Origin: an uncultured Prevotella sp.
GTDB lineage: Bacteria > Bacteroidota > Bacteroidia > Bacteroidales > Bacteroidaceae
DNA: 21,586 nt
Direction: 5' to 3'
Assembly (NCBI GenBank): GCA_900765465.1
Contig: CAAFRM010000144.1
Location: forward strand, 1 to 21,586
Shown here: one piece after another, positions 1-5,461 of the stretch
How the letters are laid out: each line of letters begins with the position of its first letter
How positions within the stretch are numbered: the stretch's first letter is position 1
Made by a program: the position numbers and the translations under genes
The notes under the pieces: generated by a model
Database searches by the model: none
What the model was told of the DNA's origin: nothing
The model's input: only the letters and a program-made list of their open reading frames with translations

Positions 1-1650
1 AAGACCATGAGCGACAGTTTGCAGAAGATGGCAGGACCACAGCTCCGCCATGTGTTAGGAACTATGACCACCAATCGTTTGACGGGCATCCTTTCAGGTA
101 CGCTCATCACCGCTGCGGTGCAGTCTTCTACAGCTACGACGGTGATGACCGTATCATTCGTCAATGCCGGTCTCCTTACCCTTGCCCAGGCGATTTCAGT
201 CATCATGGGCGCCAACATTGGAACCACGCTCACCGCCTGGATCATGAGTGCGGGTTTCTCGTTCAACATCACGGATTTTGTATGGCCGGCGTTCTTCATC
301 GCCATCATCCTCATCTATAGTAAGAAGCGCAAGATTATCGGCGACTTCATCTTCGGTATATCCTTTATGTTCCTGGGCTTGGGTACACTTCGCCAAACCG
401 GCATCGACATGGATCTGGCTCATAACCAGCCAGTTCTCGATTTCTTTGCAAGTTTCGATCCCCACAGTTTCCAGACCACCATCACCTTCCTGCTCATCGG
501 TAGTATCCTGACCATGTGCGTGCAGAGTTCGGCAGCCGTCATGGCGATTACGATGATTCTCTGCTCCACTGGCGTATTGCCTATCTATCAGGGTATTGCG
601 CTTGTGATGGGTGAGAATATCGGTACCACGGTTACCTCTAATGTGGCAGCACTCACCGCCAACACCCAGGCACGAAGAGCGGCGATGGCGCACATGGTGT
701 TCAACATCTTCGGTGTACTCTGGATACTCTGCGTGTTCCGTCCGTTCATCCATCTGGTTTGCGGTTGGGTAGGTTTCGACGATATGATGGAGAAGAGCGA
801 TCCTCATTTCGTTGCCAATGCAGCCAAGCTGTCGTTTGTGCTAGCCGCCTTCCATACCACGTTCAACCTCTCCAACACCTTTATCCTGGTTTGGTTTATC
901 CCTCAGATAGAGAAGTTGGTATGCAAGATTATCCGTCCAAAGAAGAATGCCGACGAGGACGATTTCCGTCTGCGTTTCATCCAGAGCGGTATCATGAAGA
1001 CTCCGGAAATCTCTGTATTAGAGGCTCAGAAGGAGATTCACTGTTTCGCCGAGCGCATCCAGCGTATGTTCGGCATGGTGAAGGAACTCCTGGGCGAGAC
1101 CAACGACGATAAGTTTATCAAGCTCTATACCCGCATCGAGAAGTATGAAGGCATCTCCGACAACATGGAGATTGAGATTGCGAAGTATCTCGACCAGGTG
1201 AGTGATTCTCATCTTTCTGACGAGACGAAGGCGAAGATTCGCGCCATGCTGCGTGAGATTTCAGAGATTGAGAGTATCGGTGACAGCTGTTTCAACATCG
1301 CCCGCACCCTGAACCGCCGCATCCGTGGCAAGGAAGACTTCATTCCTTCTCAGTATGAGCACATGCATCAGATGATGGAGCTTACGGATAATGCCCTCAC
1401 CCAGATGAACATCACTCTCGTAGGTCATAAGGGGGACAACGATGCCAACCTCTCTTTCAACATCGAGAACGAGATCAACAACTATCGCAACCAGTTGAAG
1501 AGCCAGAACATCAACGATGTAAACAACCATCTCTACACCTACGCCATCGGTACGATGTATATGGATATCATCCAGGAGTGCGAGAAGCTCGGCGACTACG
1601 TGGTGAACGTAGTGGAGGCACGAATGGGTGTAAGACAGCATGAAGCTTGA
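1..1650 (+). CDS. Na/phosphate cotransporter with PhoU-like C-terminal domain (5' truncated by window edge)
   Basis: Membrane symporter of the Na/Pi-cotransporter II (PNaS) family, which moves phosphate or a similar anion with sodium. The reading frame is open from base 1, so the first ATG (base 7) is an internal methionine and the N-terminus lies outside the window. Two inverted transport repeats are visible, each marked by the family's QSS motif: VQSSTATT about 40 residues in, and VQSSAAVMA about 170 residues in, with several hydrophobic helices around them. After roughly residue 310 the chain turns soluble and helical (charged, with repeated E/I/L heptad-like spacing and an EIESIGDSCFNIAR segment), which is the PhoU-like domain usual in bacterial members. 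It ends in TGA and is followed by a hairpin terminator. Family assignment is firm; the transported ion cannot be read from sequence. Confidence 0.93.
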   Translation, partial: KTMSDSLQKMAGPQLRHVLGTMTTNRLTGILSGTLITAAVQSSTATTVMTVSFVNAGLLTLAQAISVIMGANIGTTLTAWIMSAGFSFNITDFVWPAFFIAIILIYSKKRKIIGDFIFGISFMFLGLGTLRQTGIDMDLAHNQPVLDFFASFDPHSFQTTITFLLIGSILTMCVQSSAAVMAITMILCSTGVLPIYQGIALVMGENIGTTVTSNVAALTANTQARRAAMAHMVFNIFGVLWILCVFRPFIHLVCGWVGFDDMMEKSDPHFVANAAKLSFVLAAFHTTFNLSNTFILVWFIPQIEKLVCKIIRPKKNADEDDFRLRFIQSGIMKTPEISVLEAQKEIHCFAERIQRMFGMVKELLGETNDDKFIKLYTRIEKYEGISDNMEIEIAKYLDQVSDSHLSDETKAKIRAMLREISEIESIGDSCFNIARTLNRRIRGKEDFIPSQYEHMHQMMELTDNALTQMNITLVGHKGDNDANLSFNIENEINNYRNQLKSQNINDVNNHLYTYAIGTMYMDIIQECEKLGDYVVNVVEARMGVRQHEA

Positions 1651-1675
1651 TTTTTAGTTAAGAGTTTATAGTTTA

Positions 1676-1722
1676 AAGGGCATGAAGTTCACAAACGTGA
1701 TCTCCATGCCCTTCACTTTTTT
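1676..1722 (+). terminator. Rho-independent terminator of the Na/Pi cotransporter gene
   Basis: A 9-bp perfect stem (AAGGGCATG at 1676-1684 with CATGCCCTT at 1705-1713) with a 20-base loop is followed by a run of six T at 1717-1722. It lies between two converging genes; the T run favours use by the plus-strand gene. Confidence 0.8.
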
Positions 1723-1743
1723 CATCATCTATACTTTTACATT

Positions 1744-2352
1744 CTATTCTTCTACACGTGCATCCTCCTGTATTGCATTTTCCTTTTCTTCAAGGCTCCA
1801 TTTGATGCCTCCGTTCTGTCCTGCCACATAATTGCAGAGCGGGATGCCGGGATGATGCAGATTGGAGAGATAGAGAGGCTCATCGGCAACAAACTGATGG
1901 CACACGAAGGTATCGCCCACCGACAACTTACTGTTCACGCTTTCCATCACCTCGAAGCGGTCATCGCCACAGTATTCTATCACGAGGAGTCTTCCCGGGT
2001 TCCATTTCACCTTCACCTGTTCCCCCAGGTTGAGTGCTTCCGCCACGAGCTTGCTTTTCACAAAGAATCGGCTCGAAGAGACGGCATTCTTTCCTGCTAC
2101 AAACGATTCCCAATCGGGATATCCCACCATACGGGAGAGGAGATTGAGGTTATATACGCTTGGTTTGCAGGATGTTACTACATATCCCCACATACGTTTC
2201 AGGGTACTCACGGAGATGGTCTCGTTGGTATATCCCTGAATCTGACAGGTGAGGAACTCAAAATCCTTAGGTGACATGATGGTTCTTCCCACCAATGTTT
2301 CCACCTCGTGTTTGAGTCGTTCGAAATCTTCTTGATTGAAATGTTCTACCAT
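1744..2352 (-). CDS. Hypothetical protein with helix-turn-helix-like N-terminus (Bacteroidota)
   Basis: A 202-residue soluble protein with no signal peptide or membrane segment. The first ~85 residues (SPKDFEFLTCQI, then SVSTLKRMWGYV, then LSRMVGYPDWESF) match a pattern I recall from Bacteroidota hypothetical proteins, in which a TLKRxWGY helix precedes an LGYxxWxxF segment; it looks like a small helical DNA-binding-type module. Residues ~110-175 are strand-rich (KVKWNPGRLLVIEYCGDDRFEV) and resemble a small beta domain. The C-terminus is acidic. The ATG start is preceded by an A/G-rich stretch, and a TATCTTTG box lies ~50 bases upstream. A regulatory role is plausible but unproven; no ligand or target can be named. 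Confidence 0.75.
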   Translation of the reverse strand: MVEHFNQEDFERLKHEVETLVGRTIMSPKDFEFLTCQIQGYTNETISVSTLKRMWGYVVTSCKPSVYNLNLLSRMVGYPDWESFVAGKNAVSSSRFFVKSKLVAEALNLGEQVKVKWNPGRLLVIEYCGDDRFEVMESVNSKLSVGDTFVCHQFVADEPLYLSNLHHPGIPLCNYVAGQNGGIKWSLEEKENAIQEDARVEE

Positions 2353-2403
2353 ATCACTTTCTTTTTTCTAGTCCGTTTTATACAAATAAGCCATTTACGG
2401 CGA

Positions 2404-2411
2404 CAAAGATA
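2404..2411 (-). promoter_or_regulatory. Bacteroidota -7 box (TATCTTTG) for the minus-strand 202-aa gene
   Basis: Minus-strand TATCTTTG fits TAnnTTTG and sits about 50 bases before the ATG. No clear TTTG -33 partner is seen at the usual spacing. Confidence 0.55.
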
Positions 2412-2508
2412 CACATTATTTTCCATTCATTCCTCATTTTCTCCCACTTTTTTTTGCAACTAGATGAAAATGAATTAAAATGAACCAATTTTGTAGCAGG
2501 AAAAGACA

Positions 2509-2566
2509 CATTTCAAGCATCAGAAAAGCTCGTATTTAGTATTAAGAAAACTCATTTCAAGCATCA
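2509..2566. repeat. 14-bp direct repeat CATTTCAAGCATCA, two copies
   Basis: Exact copies lie at 2509-2522 and 2553-2566, 44 bases apart, in the gap between the two minus-strand genes. Function unknown. Confidence 0.7.
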
Positions 2567-2614
2567 AGGAATGTCCCCCGAGGCTTTGCCCAACTTTGCC
2601 CGGAGCTTTGGGCA

Positions 2615-2704
2615 CTTTTAACCGGGATTGTCGGTTAAAAGCACCCGCGTTCCCGGGCATGGTTGCTCATGTTCCCGGGCATAAGTACTCATGTTCGTGG
2701 GTAC
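2615..2704. repeat. Hairpin plus 22-bp tandem repeats (GTTCCCGGGCAT family)
   Basis: A perfect 10-bp inverted repeat (CTTTTAACCG at 2615-2624, CGGTTAAAAG at 2632-2641, 7-base loop) is followed by three units with an exact 22-base period starting at 2649, 2671 and 2693. Units 1 and 2 share GTTCCCGGGCAT and end CTCAT; unit 3 is degenerate (GTTCGTGGGTAC). The stretch lacks a convincing ORF. Together with 2509-2566 this is what fills the ~390-base gap before the ATPase gene. Confidence 0.75.
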
Positions 2705-2705
2705 A

Positions 2706-2739
2706 AAGTTGTAAAAACGTGGTATCGTTTTTACAACTT
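2706..2739 (-). terminator. Strong hairpin directly after the AAA/DUF4143 gene
   Basis: A perfect 14-bp stem (AAGTTGTAAAAACG at 2706-2719, CGTTTTTACAACTT at 2726-2739, 6-base loop) begins two bases after the minus-strand stop codon. On the minus strand only a short T run follows, so it may act as a terminator or as an mRNA 3'-end stabiliser. Confidence 0.65.
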
Positions 2740-2741
2740 AT

Positions 2742-3869
2742 TTATAGCACCCATTCCAACCAATTCTCTGGTGTTACAATGGCTTTTTCCTTCACATCGT
2801 ATGCAGTAAGAAAGGTATTCGGAAATTGAGTGTTGGCTCTCTTGGGATTCCACTTCATCTCAAACAAAGAGAATTGTCCGTCACACTCCTCTATATAATC
2901 TATCTCCTGCTGCTGGTTGGTTCGCCAGAAATAACTGTTCACATATCTGCCGGCATACTGATTTGCCTTTAACCGCTCACTGATGAAGAAGTTCTCCCAC
3001 AAGGCACCAACATCCTGGCGAAGCGAAAGTGGAGCAAAGTTCTGCAAAATAGCATTGCGGATACCATTGTCATAGAAATAAAACTTCTTAGCCTTCTTTA
3101 ATTCCGTGCGAAGATTGCGACTGAATCCGCTCAACTTAAAGATGATATAACATTTCTCCAGCAAATCAATATATTTCTCCACCGTTTTGTTGTCTGTTCC
3201 CACCGTTTGTGCCAACTCATTATAAGAAACCTCGCTCGTTACCTGTAAAGCCAAAGCAGTAAGCAATTTACCCAACAAAGCAGGGCGACGAACGCTTTCT
3301 AAATTGAGCAAGTCTTTATAAAGATAACTGTTGGCCAGATTATAAAGCAGCTCCTTCGCATCTGCGGCATGATTAATGACATCAGGATAAGACCCATATA
3401 TAAGTCGATTTTCCAATGTCTGCTTGACACCCAACAGCCCCTGGGATTTGAGCAACTCTCCAGTAGAAACAGGGAAGAGATGGTACTCAAACTTACGTCC
3501 GGTCAACGGCTCATTAAGTTTGTTCTGTAATTCAAACGAGGAAGAGCCGGTTACCAGTAGCTGCACATCGGGAAAATTATCAGTGATTCTTTTCAACACC
3601 ATTCCGATGTTCTCTACTCGTTGTGCTTCATCAATGACAACAATCCGATGATGTCCGATCAGCAGTTTGAGTTCGGCAGAGTTAATCTGCGACAGCATCT
3701 GTATTACCTCCGGCTCATCACAATTCAAAGACAGAGTTGGTTCGTCGTGCTTTCCAAGAATCATTTTGAAAAGCGTACTCTTTCCCACCTGTCTCGCTCC
3801 AATCAGGATAATAGCCTTTCCAGCAAACATCCGTGACTCTATCACATCTTGCAGTTGACGTTGTATCAT
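2742..3869 (-). CDS. AAA-family ATPase with DUF4143 C-terminal domain
   Basis: A 375-residue cytoplasmic ATPase of the common bacterial/archaeal AAA_14 plus DUF4143 type. Walker A is GARQVGKST (24-32), Walker B is IVVIDEAQ (76-83, D80/E81), and a sensor-type VTGSSS lies at ~106-111. Residues ~211-245 form a winged-helix-like segment (EVSYNELAQTVGTDNKTVEK). The C-terminal part carries EIDYIEE (322-328) and FEMKW (336-340), the E-I-D ... E-x-K spacing of a PD-(D/E)xK nuclease fold often seen in this family. The cellular role is not established; defence, mobile-element or toxin-antitoxin-like roles have been proposed for relatives. It stands alone, with a full-consensus promoter and the GAAAGGG leader motif ahead of the ATG. 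Its flanks are dense in repeats. Confidence 0.92.
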   Translation of the reverse strand: MIQRQLQDVIESRMFAGKAIILIGARQVGKSTLFKMILGKHDEPTLSLNCDEPEVIQMLSQINSAELKLLIGHHRIVVIDEAQRVENIGMVLKRITDNFPDVQLLVTGSSSFELQNKLNEPLTGRKFEYHLFPVSTGELLKSQGLLGVKQTLENRLIYGSYPDVINHAADAKELLYNLANSYLYKDLLNLESVRRPALLGKLLTALALQVTSEVSYNELAQTVGTDNKTVEKYIDLLEKCYIIFKLSGFSRNLRTELKKAKKFYFYDNGIRNAILQNFAPLSLRQDVGALWENFFISERLKANQYAGRYVNSYFWRTNQQQEIDYIEECDGQFSLFEMKWNPKRANTQFPNTFLTAYDVKEKAIVTPENWLEWVL

Positions 3870-3920
3870 ATCATTTAACCCTTTCTATTATTAATAAAGT
3901 TCTTTGTTTCAATTCCGGCA

Positions 3921-3951
3921 CAAAGATAAGAAAAAATATCCTAATCCCAAA
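3921..3951 (-). promoter_or_regulatory. Promoter of the AAA/DUF4143 gene (TTTG-N19-TATCTTTG)
   Basis: On the minus strand TTTG (complement of 3948-3951) is followed after exactly 19 bases by TATCTTTG (complement of 3921-3928), the consensus Bacteroidota promoter, about 50 bases before the ATG. The -33 element lies inside the inverted repeat CTAATCCCAAAA/TTTTGGGATTAG, so a protein bound there would overlap RNA polymerase. Confidence 0.75.
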
Positions 3952-4056
3952 ATTTATACTGATTTTTGGGATTGTAATCCCAAAATTCTATATGATTTTT
4001 GGGATTAGAGGCAAAAAAGGATGAAATGAAGCCTTTTTTGAAGCATCAATCTAACT
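3933..4056. repeat. Long direct repeat, copy 1 (with two tandem inverted repeats)
   Basis: This 124-bp element is nearly identical to 4704-4794 except for an extra 33-bp unit. It carries AATCCCAAAA ... TTTTGGGATT twice in tandem (outer arms CTAATCCCAAAA and TTTTGGGATTAG), then a third hairpin CAAAAAAGG/CCTTTTTTG (4012-4020 with 4032-4040), and ends in GCATCAATCTAACT. No coding potential is evident. Confidence 0.85.
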
Positions 4057-4134
4057 CTTCCACCAGGCATTCCATGTCTTCTGCCAGGTGTCCCATATTC
4101 CGTCAGGAGTCCCTTCTTCCGTTAGGAAATAGCG
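4057..4134. repeat. Degenerate ~20-bp tandem repeats (CTTCCxCCAGGxxTCCC type)
   Basis: About four units start near 4057, 4078, 4099 and 4118, each with a TTC(C/T)(A/G)(C/T)CAGG-like head and TCCC-like centre. They start immediately after long direct repeat copy 1. Function unknown. Confidence 0.55.
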
Positions 4135-4228
4135 TGGTAACAAATGGCAATAGCGTGGTAATAGAAACGGGGTTATTACCACGCACAAACAACTATATAT
4201 CAAATAGTTATCTTCCGCGTGGTAATAG
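4128..4228. repeat. AGCGTGGTAA repeat family with 11-bp hairpin
   Basis: AATAGCGTGGTAA occurs at 4128-4140 and 4149-4161 (21-base period). The related GCGTGGTAATAG lies at 4217-4228 and an inverted copy TATTACCACGC at 4174-4184. The second and the inverted copies form a perfect 11-bp stem (4153-4163 with 4174-4184, 10-base loop). Confidence 0.7.
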
Positions 4229-4304
4229 TGGTATTAAAATTCAAAAACTTTTTTATACGTAAGCGTGGCAAAAGACGCAGCTTTTTGGCGTTTTTATCAA
4301 AGTT

Positions 4305-4420
4305 ACGAAGGTAACAGCCGGTCCAAAACTAGTAATCAACTATCTCCGAAAGAAACAGCCGGTCCCCCGAAAGAAACAGCCGTCCCCGATAGGAACTGCC
4401 GGTCCCCGAAGGGGGCCAAC
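4305..4420. repeat. Degenerate ~20-bp tandem repeats (CCGAAAGAAACAGCCGGTCC)
   Basis: Units lie at 4305-4324 (ACGAAGGTAACAGCCGGTCC), 4346-4365, 4367-4385 and 4386-4405, the last three head to tail. The block ends in a small C/G-rich dyad (GGTCCCCGAAGGGGGCC, 4401-4417) and runs into the large palindrome. Confidence 0.7.
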
Positions 4421-4424
4421 TTTC

Positions 4425-4611
4425 AATAACCGCTGGTGGAATGACCGAAGGTCATGGAACCTGCGGACAACCAATAGTTAGGGAGAAAGCGTCCCCAAAG
4501 GGGGCGAACAACGCCCAGCTTAGCTCCTGTTCGCCCCCTTTGGGGACGATGGGAGAGAGTATCCGCTATCCGCAGGTTCCATTCCCTTCGGTCATTCCAC
4601 CAGCGGTTATT
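4425..4611. repeat. 187-bp nested palindrome
   Basis: The outer arms are 43 bases each (4425-4467 and 4569-4611), complementary at 41 of 43 positions. Inside is a second, perfect 21-bp inverted repeat (4490-4510 with 4528-4548; core GTCCCCAAAGGGGGCGAAC) around a 17-base loop. ORFs read through it are by-products of the dyad symmetry. The inner arm sequence recurs in degenerate form at 4617-4634 and 4667-4680. No TAnnTTTG box is inside. Confidence 0.85.
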
Positions 4612-4703
4612 CACATTCGCCCCCTTTGGGGACGGAAGAAGGAAGTGACTGGCTATTTCGCTACACTTCGGGGACGGAAGAATGGTACTTGCGATAGTGC
4701 GGC

Positions 4704-4794
4704 AAAATATCCTAATCCCAAAATTTATACTGATTTTTGGGATTAGAGGCAAAAAAGGATGAAATGAAGCCTTTTTGGCAGCATCAATCTAACT
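4704..4794. repeat. Long direct repeat, copy 2
   Basis: This 91-bp copy of 3933-4056 lacks the internal 33-bp unit, so it has a single CTAATCCCAAAA/TTTTGGGATTAG inverted repeat (arms 4712-4723 and 4735-4746). With copy 1 it brackets about 650 bp of repeat-rich, gene-free DNA. Confidence 0.85.
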
Positions 4795-4868
4795 GCAAAA
4801 CCATGGTTCCTTGTATCATCTAAACTGGGGGTTTGGAGAGCATACATCCGGAACCACAGGAAAATTTT

Positions 4869-4972
4869 CCCTTAAGGCTAAATATATTTACCCTTAAGGC
4901 TAATTATTTTTTGCCTTAAGGGTAAATAAAATCCAGTAGCCATAACTATGCTGATAGTGCTAGTTATGGCTA
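4869..4972. repeat. Two adjacent hairpins with a CCCTTAAGGCTAA repeat
   Basis: CCCTTAAGGCTAA occurs at 4869-4881 and 4891-4903. The second copy pairs with an inverted copy as a perfect 14-bp stem (TTTACCCTTAAGGC 4887-4900, GCCTTAAGGGTAAA 4913-4926, 12-base loop). A second perfect 12-bp stem follows (TAGCCATAACTA 4937-4948, TAGTTATGGCTA 4961-4972), with a T-rich tail resembling a terminator. No intact gene is present nearby on either strand; the stretch to 5066 holds only A/T-rich sequence and a 10-bp tandem repeat (5023-5042). Confidence 0.7.
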
Positions 4973-5068
4973 TTATTTTACCCACGCCATTGCCTTTTAA
5001 GTTTTTTTTGCACTCAAAAATGAAATTGAACCAAATTGAACCAATCCACTCTCAGAAGATTTTTGTAA

Positions 5069-5251
5069 TTTTGCCGCCGACCATCCAACTATGGCGATCA
5101 TGGTTACCTGTTCCTGATGGTGGATTTCAACGACCCAGAAAATCCATCCATCAAGGTAAGAACCTGGCAGCCAGACCGCAACCCAAACATCAATTCGAAC
5201 CTGCCACGTTCGAATAGAGATTGGGGTATTATCGGGCCAGGTAACTTCTAA
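5069..5251 (+). pseudogene. 3' remnant of a lost protein-coding gene
   Basis: The frame ending in TAA at 5249-5251 encodes a protein-like tail without an N-terminus: ...GDHGYLFLMVDFNDPENP, then KVRTWQPDRNP, ending DWGIIGPGNF. The alternating hydrophobic strands, the RTWQPD motif and use of preferred codons look like the C-terminal end of a secreted Bacteroidota enzyme such as a metallophosphoesterase-type protein, but I cannot name the family securely. Upstream in the same frame a stop lies at 5066-5068 and there is no start codon. A perfect terminator follows 15 bases after the stop, as for a real gene end. A TAATTTTG box (5066-5073) directly abuts the fragment, consistent with a deletion that fused a promoter region to the gene's tail. 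Confidence 0.65.
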
Positions 5252-5266
5252 GAACTATACTGTCAG

Positions 5267-5309
5267 GCTCTCTATCCCAAAAAAATAATGGGATGGAGAG
5301 CTTTTTTTT
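5267..5309 (+). terminator. Rho-independent terminator retained after the gene remnant
   Basis: A 13-bp stem with one G-U pair (GCTCTCTATCCCA 5267-5279, TGGGATGGAGAGC 5289-5301) is followed directly by T8 (5302-5309). Confidence 0.9.
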
Positions 5310-5318
5310 AAAGAAAAC

Positions 5319-5349
5319 TTTGACTATAAAGAAAAAAATAGTATCTTTG
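5319..5349 (+). promoter_or_regulatory. Promoter of the transglutaminase-like gene (TTTG-N19-TATCTTTG)
   Basis: TTTG at 5319-5322 and TATCTTTG at 5342-5349 are separated by exactly 19 bases, the consensus Bacteroidota promoter. It lies just after the terminator, giving a leader of about 105 bases before the ATG at 5462. Confidence 0.8.
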
Positions 5350-5422
5350 CAGAAAATAAGCTGCACTCGGCAATTTGAAAGCAAGCTTTCATTGCGCTCG
5401 TTTGCATTATTTTTGCAGAAAA
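5346..5422 (+). repeat. Dyad element in the 5' leader, flanked by 11-bp direct repeats
   Basis: TTTGCAGAAAA occurs at 5346-5356 and 5412-5422. Between them lies an imperfect dyad centred on GAAAGCAAGCTTTC with flanking CACTCGGCAA and TTGCGCTCG. I recall similar GCTCGGCAA ... TTGCGCTCG leaders as interspersed elements in Prevotella genomes; that is memory, not a search result. It sits in the transcribed leader and could fold in the mRNA. Confidence 0.5.
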
Positions 5423-5461
5423 GTTATCTATCTTTATAATATACAACATAAAAAAGAGCTT

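Noticed and set aside
196..807. 203-aa minus-strand open frame
   Set aside because: Antisense to the Na/Pi cotransporter; His/Asp/Glu-rich composition typical of a shadow frame.
4057..4420. CRISPR array
   Set aside because: Units are degenerate, mostly head to tail without unique spacers of constant length, of three different sequences, and no cas gene is present.
4425..4611. Phase-variable invertible promoter
   Set aside because: Long inverted repeats flank 101 bp, but that segment contains no TAnnTTTG box, no gene start is adjacent and no recombinase gene is in the window.
4423..4752. ORFs of ~100-109 aa on both strands through the large palindrome
   Set aside because: The two frames mirror each other because of the inverted repeat; there is no protein-like pattern, start signal or homology recognised.
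3933..4794. Insertion sequence
   Set aside because: The ends are direct, not inverted, repeats, and no transposase coding sequence or remnant was found between them.
5375..5461. Upstream ATG (5375) as start of the transglutaminase-like gene
   Set aside because: It would place 29 residues, encoded by a dyad-containing leader, before a perfect signal peptide; the ATG at 5462 is preferred.
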